Shown here: piece after piece, positions 59,808-64,000 of the stretch
Position numbering within the stretch: position 1 is the stretch's first letter
Layout of the letters: every line of letters begins with the position of its first letter
Source: Marinilabiliales bacterium
GTDB taxonomy: Bacteria; Bacteroidota; Bacteroidia; Bacteroidales; ML635J-15
Assembly: GCA_002869385.1 (NCBI GenBank)
Contig: PKTB01000023.1
Span: 62,001-126,000, forward strand
Direction of reading: 5' to 3'
DNA: 64,000 nucleotides
Made by a program: the position numbers and the translations under genes
The notes under the pieces: generated by a model
Seen by the model: the letters and a program-made list of their open reading frames with translations, nothing else
Databases searched by the model: none
Told to the model about the DNA's origin: nothing

Positions 59808-60200
59808 ATGAAAAAGACAGCATTATACATTTTATTTTTTGTTCTTGTATTCTCAAGTGCATGTAAAAAACTTGTAGTAGATGAAAATTCAGATTTTGTT
59901 GGAGTATGGAAAACAGAATGTTTCGGAGAGGGATGTAATCAGCATACTTTGATTATAAGAAATGATAATACTGGTGAGTATTATACAGATGGGCAGAATC
60001 TTGAGCCTGTTAGTTATAAAGGAAAAGTAAGGATTAATGATAATGTTTTAAAGATTGGAGTGATACATAAATTTGAAATAGATCAAGTTCCGACAGAAGA
60101 GAATGATTCGATAATAATTTATTGCCCTTGCCACTATGGAGATGTTTATAATTATACTTGGTATATGGAGATAGATGGTCTTAGGTATTATAAACAGTAA
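59808..60200 (+). CDS. Small lipoprotein, unknown function
   Basis: Lipoprotein of 130 residues from the ATG at 59808, which gives a signal with lipobox FSSAC (Cys19). The domain resembles lipocalin-like small lipoproteins: FVGVWKTECFGEGCNQHTLIIRNDNTGEYYTDG is a strand-turn opening seen in META/lipocalin-like 'DUF' lipoproteins. Two or three cysteines (ECFGEGCNQ, CPCHYGD) may form disulfides. Function unknown. Confidence 0.6.
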   Translation: MKKTALYILFFVLVFSSACKKLVVDENSDFVGVWKTECFGEGCNQHTLIIRNDNTGEYYTDGQNLEPVSYKGKVRINDNVLKIGVIHKFEIDQVPTEENDSIIIYCPCHYGDVYNYTWYMEIDGLRYYKQ

Positions 60201-60254
60201 TTAAGATTTCACAACAACAATTCGTATTGTAAGCCTTTTCTAGAGCTTATAATC

Positions 60255-60290
60255 AAAAAAAATGACCAAGAATAAAATCCCGGTCATTTT
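60255..60290 (-). terminator. Intrinsic terminator of the M49 peptidase gene
   Basis: On the minus strand the stem aaaatgacc / ggtcatttt (60282-60290 and 60259-60267 on the plus strand) is followed by a run of T. It begins about 25 bp after the stop codon at 60315. Confidence 0.75.
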
Positions 60291-60314
60291 GCATTATATA
60301 GTGTCAGTTTGTGA

Positions 60315-61973
60315 TTACAATCCTAAAACTTCAGCGCCTTGTTTAAACACTATGTCTTTTGGAATTCCAGCTTCGTTAATTCTGTCAAGGTCTTTTTGAA
60401 GCTCAGGTCCAACAGCAGATTTAGTGTCAATCCATTCTTTAGCAGCAGCTTTATTACCATCACCCTGTATTACGATTATTTCGTTAACAAGTTCTGCAAC
60501 AGCTTCTTTCATAATCTCAAGATTTACAGAGTATCTTCCTGTTTCCTCGTTACGAACAAAAGCGCCTTTTTCCTGAAGATAATAGAACTCAAGCATATTT
60601 GCTTTACCGTGTGAGCTTGCTACACCAAAACGTACAGAACGGAAAATACCTGCAAGGAAGGTAACATAATTGTCCATAAGGTCTTTTTCGGTAAATTCAC
60701 CCATTTCATAAAGTTTTGTAACAAGGTAAAGTCCTGTAATATCAGCTTTTGCTTCTTCAAGAGGGCTGTAATAATCTTCTAAAGCATCACGAACAGAAAC
60801 ATTAGAATTTAATACATATTTAATTCCTAGTCCATGTGCCACTTCGTGGAACATAACATTTTGGAAGAAACCGTCCTCAAATTTAATATGATCTAATTGT
60901 GATTCATCAATTAGTAATTCTGCGATAGGAACTAATATTTTATCAAATTTTGCTTGCATTGCATTTTTCAACTGTAGCTTTCTTGAACCTTTTGCAGAGT
61001 GAACTCTTGGATCGTTTGGAAGATTTATTGCAATATTTTTTCCGCCAGAATTGCAGTCTCCACCATAATAAATTACATAGTAAACATTCATATCACCGGA
61101 TGTTGAAGCTTCTTCAGCTTTATATTCGGCTGCGACAGGTAAACTTTGCTGTAATTCAGGAAGAAGAGCATTGAATCTTGCAATATTTTCGCTCCATACA
61201 AGGTCTTTAACAAGAATTTGTCCTGAATGAGCTGCTTTGATACCTTTAAAACCATCTTCGTATGATTCAATTGGACCAACAACAAAGTCAATCATATTGT
61301 TTTTCATATCCATCCATGCAATATCACTTTCAAGATAAACATCTGTACGTAAAGCTTCAGCTCTTAGGTTAAGATAGTTTTTGAAGCCTTCGTCTTCTGC
61401 AAGTTCTGCCGCTTCTTCAAGTAAAGTAGCAGCTTTCTCAATTTGCTCGGCATATTCTTCGTGATACCAAACGCAAACAAGTTCACCTTCTTCATTTCTA
61501 CGAATCAGAGTATACCAGCTTCTTTTGTTAGGGTCAGCAAAAGCTTCAAATTCTTCCTCAGTGATATCCTGTGGATAGTAATTTGCTCCGGCAGGTTTTG
61601 GTCCAAAGTCTTCAATAAAAGGCTCATTACCGTTTAATCTGTCCCATGGTCCATAATTAATGGCTGCATATTTTCTTGCATCTTCATCTTCGATACTTGC
61701 AAGAAATGTTTCTTTATCACCAATTGCATCTTTCCAAAAGAGTTCTTCCATAATATCTGCAACTTCGATAAGCTTTTTAAGCATTTCTTTCTGGTTATCA
61801 GAAAGATGGCTTAGGTCGGCAGTCAGCTCGACTTCAGCATAATTATTTACAAGTTTTTGCATTTCTGTAAGTTCTTGTTCTTGTTCTTCATTTTTTGTCT
61901 GTGTATTATTACAAGCAATAAATAAAAATATTGCAGGTAAAATTAACAGTGCTTTTGAAATTTTTGTTGTCAT
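60315..61973 (-). CDS. Dipeptidyl-peptidase III-like (M49) metallopeptidase, lipoprotein
   Basis: Zinc metallopeptidase-like lipoprotein of 552 residues (lipobox FLFIAC, Cys21). The zinc motif is HEVAHGLG (His376-His380), an HExxH form rather than the HELLGH-type HExxxH of classical DPP III; the second ligand motif is EEAKADITGLY (about residue 420). It resembles the M49-related group found in Bacteroidota. Its substrate is unknown but is probably periplasmic peptides. Its C-terminal end is duplicated as a fragment at 59150-59296. Confidence 0.85.
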   Translation of the reverse strand: MTTKISKALLILPAIFLFIACNNTQTKNEEQEQELTEMQKLVNNYAEVELTADLSHLSDNQKEMLKKLIEVADIMEELFWKDAIGDKETFLASIEDEDARKYAAINYGPWDRLNGNEPFIEDFGPKPAGANYYPQDITEEEFEAFADPNKRSWYTLIRRNEEGELVCVWYHEEYAEQIEKAATLLEEAAELAEDEGFKNYLNLRAEALRTDVYLESDIAWMDMKNNMIDFVVGPIESYEDGFKGIKAAHSGQILVKDLVWSENIARFNALLPELQQSLPVAAEYKAEEASTSGDMNVYYVIYYGGDCNSGGKNIAINLPNDPRVHSAKGSRKLQLKNAMQAKFDKILVPIAELLIDESQLDHIKFEDGFFQNVMFHEVAHGLGIKYVLNSNVSVRDALEDYYSPLEEAKADITGLYLVTKLYEMGEFTEKDLMDNYVTFLAGIFRSVRFGVASSHGKANMLEFYYLQEKGAFVRNEETGRYSVNLEIMKEAVAELVNEIIVIQGDGNKAAAKEWIDTKSAVGPELQKDLDRINEAGIPKDIVFKQGAEVLGL

Positions 61974-61999
61974 GTTTTACGTTTTTATTTATTTATTAA

Positions 62000-63106
62000 T
62001 TATTGTCCAAAAAAGTAATATATTAATGCAATAGCACCTACAATACCTAATACGAGAAGTGCAATTTTCAACCAGCACCAAGGTCTTTCACCCTGAACTT
62101 TACCGGTACGTCCATTAACGATAAATCTGTAAACTTTATCTTTAAATCTGTAAGCACTAATCCATATAGGTAATAATGTATGTTTGAAAGTAATATTTGA
62201 ATATGATGTAGACACCCATGTAATCTTTTGATGATCTCCACCTATTCTTTTCTTAATAGCTTCGCGGATTTTAGGATCCATTTTATCTTTAGCAACATCA
62301 AATCCATCTTTTAGTCCGATTCCATAAGTTTCGGTTCTAAAACCAGAAAGGAACTTCTCGTCAAAAGGAACAAGATTTTCAAGATCCCATGGCTCAAGCT
62401 TATCGGTTTTCTTTTGTGGCAGTGATTTACTTGCAATAACTAGTACATCATCAAAGAATAAGCTCAGACTACCTGATACATTTGTCCATCTTGTTTTAGT
62501 AACAGTTCTTGTTTTTGTCTGACCACCTTCAGTGTATGTTTCTGTTGTTCTGTAATCATCACCACGCTGTCCTTTAAAGCGGCTGTAAGTATCTGAATCA
62601 TATGTCCAGTAAGGAATATACATTCCGGCAAGTTTCTCTGCCTGAGTTGCAAACTTTTTAAGTCCAGGAGGAGCAAACCAAAGTTTTTTAAGCCATTTTT
62701 TAAATGATTCTAAGGCTTCTTTACCTGTTATTTTAAATGGCAGTAAGGATTTTGGTTTTATTATTTTACTTGTACTTTCATTTTTAACAATAAGCTTGTT
62801 GCCGCAGAAAGGGCAATCACTGGAAACCACATTAGGGTCTAAACTTGTTACTGCACCGCATGCGTTACAAGCTATTGTTGCAATCTCTTCTATATCACTT
62901 CCACTTTCAGCGTCTTTAAGAAATTGTTCAAAGTCAAGCTCGTCTATAGATTCTTCGCTTATGGCAATTTCATTATCAGTCCCACAATATGGACATGTTA
63001 AAGATGTTGTTCCAGGTTTAAACTCAAGTTTTGCAGCACAATTGCTACAAATAATCTCATCCTGATTGGTTTCGGAGAGTTTAGGGTCAAATGTATTTTC
63101 TTCCAC
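62000..63106 (-). CDS. Zinc-ribbon membrane protein (YgiQ-like/'TFIIB-type ribbon' family)
   Basis: Protein of 368 residues with two N-terminal zinc ribbons (CSNCAAKLEFKPGTTSLTCPYCG, about 20-43; CNACGAVTSLDPNVVSSDCPFCG, about 82-104), a large conserved middle (MYIPYWTYDSDTYSRFKGQRG, LPIWISAYRFKDKVYRFIVNGRTG) and one C-terminal transmembrane helix (about 347-366). Databases sometimes call these 'primosomal protein N'-like or 'double zinc ribbon' proteins; I treat the function as unknown. It lies 26 bp upstream of the M49 gene on the same strand, so co-transcription is possible. Confidence 0.6.
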   Translation of the reverse strand: MEENTFDPKLSETNQDEIICSNCAAKLEFKPGTTSLTCPYCGTDNEIAISEESIDELDFEQFLKDAESGSDIEEIATIACNACGAVTSLDPNVVSSDCPFCGNKLIVKNESTSKIIKPKSLLPFKITGKEALESFKKWLKKLWFAPPGLKKFATQAEKLAGMYIPYWTYDSDTYSRFKGQRGDDYRTTETYTEGGQTKTRTVTKTRWTNVSGSLSLFFDDVLVIASKSLPQKKTDKLEPWDLENLVPFDEKFLSGFRTETYGIGLKDGFDVAKDKMDPKIREAIKKRIGGDHQKITWVSTSYSNITFKHTLLPIWISAYRFKDKVYRFIVNGRTGKVQGERPWCWLKIALLVLGIVGAIALIYYFFGQ

Positions 63107-63370
63107 GATTATATAATTTTATTTAAACTGTAAAATTAAAAATTATTTTGTGTAGTACATTAACAATTTTAATTAATTTTGCATGAAATTTTCAACTGTA
63201 AAATTGTGAATCAGAGCTAAATATTAACAATAAAATGCCTTAAATACAGGCAATTATGGACTTATTAACATGTTTTTATTGTGTAAGGCGAAAAAAAACC
63301 TCAAAAAGTTTTGCTATTAAAAGAAAAATAACGATTTTTGCAGTCCTAAAAAATTAAAGAGGATATAGTT
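63107..63370. other. Intergenic region upstream of rpmB
   Basis: 264 bp between divergent genes. It holds the rpmB promoter candidate (63311-63340) and AT-rich sequence. I see no RNA gene and no coding potential. Confidence 0.6.
63311..63340 (+). promoter_or_regulatory. Candidate rpmB promoter
   Basis: TTTTG ending at 63313 (TTG 63311-63313), 19-bp spacer, gatttttg (63333-63340), seven of eight positions of TAnnTTTG. It lies 30 bp before the ATG at 63371. Confidence 0.55.
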
Positions 63371-63610
63371 ATGGCAAAAATTTGTCAAATTACAGGAAAG
63401 ACAGCAATGGGTGGAAATAATGTTTCTCACTCAAAACGCAGAACAAAAAGAACATTTGATGTAAACCTACATACAAAACGCTTTTTTGATGAGGAAACTG
63501 GAAAATGGATTACTTTAACAGTATCTGCTAGAGGAATTAAAACAATCTCTAAGAAAGGTTTAGGTGTAGCATTGAAAGAAGCAAGAGAAAAAGGTTACAT
63601 TAAGAATTAA
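63371..63610 (+). CDS. rpmB: Ribosomal protein bL28
   Basis: Large-subunit ribosomal protein L28, 79 residues. Characteristic start [29 protein letters not shown] and [29 protein letters not shown]. It is followed 18 bp later by rpmG and then a DUF4295 gene, the gene order characteristic of Bacteroidota. Confidence 0.97.
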   Translation: MAKICQITGKTAMGGNNVSHSKRRTKRTFDVNLHTKRFFDEETGKWITLTVSARGIKTISKKGLGVALKEAREKGYIKN

Positions 63611-63628
63611 TATCTGGAGGATTAGATA

Positions 63629-63817
63629 ATGGCAAAGAAAAGTAAAGGAAATCGCGTACAGGTTATATTGGAATGCACTGAGCATAAAGAAACAGGCATG
63701 CCTGGTACTTCAAGATACATTACTGTTAAAAACAGAAAAAATACTCCTGATAGAATGGAGCTTAAGAAGTACAATCCATTTTTAAAGAAAGTAACAGTAC
63801 ATAAAGAAATTAAATAA
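63629..63817 (+). CDS. rpmG: Ribosomal protein bL33
   Basis: Large-subunit ribosomal protein L33, 62 residues ([37 protein letters not shown]). It lacks the two CxxC zinc pairs, so it is the zinc-independent form. A GGAGG-like site (tggagg) precedes the start. Confidence 0.97.
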   Translation: MAKKSKGNRVQVILECTEHKETGMPGTSRYITVKNRKNTPDRMELKKYNPFLKKVTVHKEIK

Positions 63818-63825
63818 TTTGAATT

Positions 63826-63981
63826 ATGGCAAAGAAAGTAGTTGCAACACTGAAAAAAGAAGGTGGCCGTAGTGTAGTCAAATGTATTAAAATGGTTAAA
63901 TCACCTGAATCAGGTGCATATCAATTTAAAGAAACCATTATTGATAAAGAATTATCTAAAGAATTCTTAGCAAAGAAGTAA
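63826..63981 (+). CDS. DUF4295-family small basic protein
   Basis: 51-residue protein, start MAKKVVATLKKEGGRSVVK, end KELSKEFLAKK, typical of the DUF4295 family that always follows rpmG in Bacteroidota. It is very basic and probably ribosome-associated, although no function is established. ftsY usually follows beyond this window. Confidence 0.93.
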   Translation: MAKKVVATLKKEGGRSVVKCIKMVKSPESGAYQFKETIIDKELSKEFLAKK

Positions 63982-64000
63982 TGATTCTTAAAAATATTTA

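Overview
This AT-rich window comes from a member of the phylum Bacteroidota, most likely a Bacteroidia-type lineage. The evidence is seven proteins with type IX secretion (T9SS) sorting domains, a PorP/SprF-like outer-membrane protein, a plug/carboxypeptidase-regulatory TonB-dependent receptor, a SiaB/SiaC pair, the gene order rpmB-rpmG-DUF4295, and promoters that resemble the TTTG / TAnnTTTG type. I cannot assign a genus. I see no tRNA, rRNA, insertion sequence, prophage or CRISPR array.

Layout. 1-9.3 kb: Rh-type ammonium channel, Fe-superoxide dismutase, AbgT transporter, NlpC/P60 peptidase, PgpH-like c-di-AMP phosphodiesterase, TonB-dependent receptor. 9.3-20.1 kb: thioesterase, a secreted trypsin-like protease, mnmD, a secreted propeller-like protein, a large secreted subtilase, a YgjV-like protein and a fibronectin-type T9SS type-B cargo. 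20.2-24.6 kb: (p)ppGpp synthetase/hydrolase, SirB1-like protein and TrkA as one operon. 24.6-29.4 kb, minus strand: LOG-family protein, dGTPase-like HD protein, SiaB-like kinase, SiaC-like phosphoprotein, T9SS type-B cargo and PorP/SprF-like protein, tightly packed and translationally coupled. 29.5-37.9 kb: M28/PDZ peptidase, membrane protein, dnaA, DMT permease, YigZ, acyltransferase, nitrilase-family amidase, OmpA-like protein. 38.0-48.2 kb: one giant repeat adhesin of about 3,370 residues. 48.3-57.7 kb: DUF5714 protein, gingipain-type C25 protease, a second large repeat protein, a beta-helix lipoprotein. 57.7-64 kb: DJ-1/PfpI protein, small surface and lipoproteins, a decayed M49 peptidase fragment with its intact paralogue next to it, a zinc-ribbon protein and the ribosomal protein cluster.

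The most striking property is that ten otherwise full-length genes contain thirteen in-frame stop codons (TAA, TAG and TGA) and no frameshift. Essential genes are hit: dnaA once and the only RelA/SpoT-type gene in view three times. Homology carries straight through every stop. Nearly all fit a single G:C to T:A transversion (Ser TCA to TAA, Glu GAG/GAA to TAG/TAA, Gly GGA to TGA). One further gene, siaB, has ATT where ATG is expected. All three stops also end normal genes here, so a simple code change does not explain it. Base damage or error in the assembled sequence is the leading explanation, with hypermutation or stop readthrough as alternatives. I annotate these genes over their full length.

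Functional themes are T9SS export of surface adhesins and proteases, second-messenger signalling (c-di-AMP, (p)ppGpp), and a possible SiaB/SiaC phospho-switch tied to a secreted surface protein and its outer-membrane partner.
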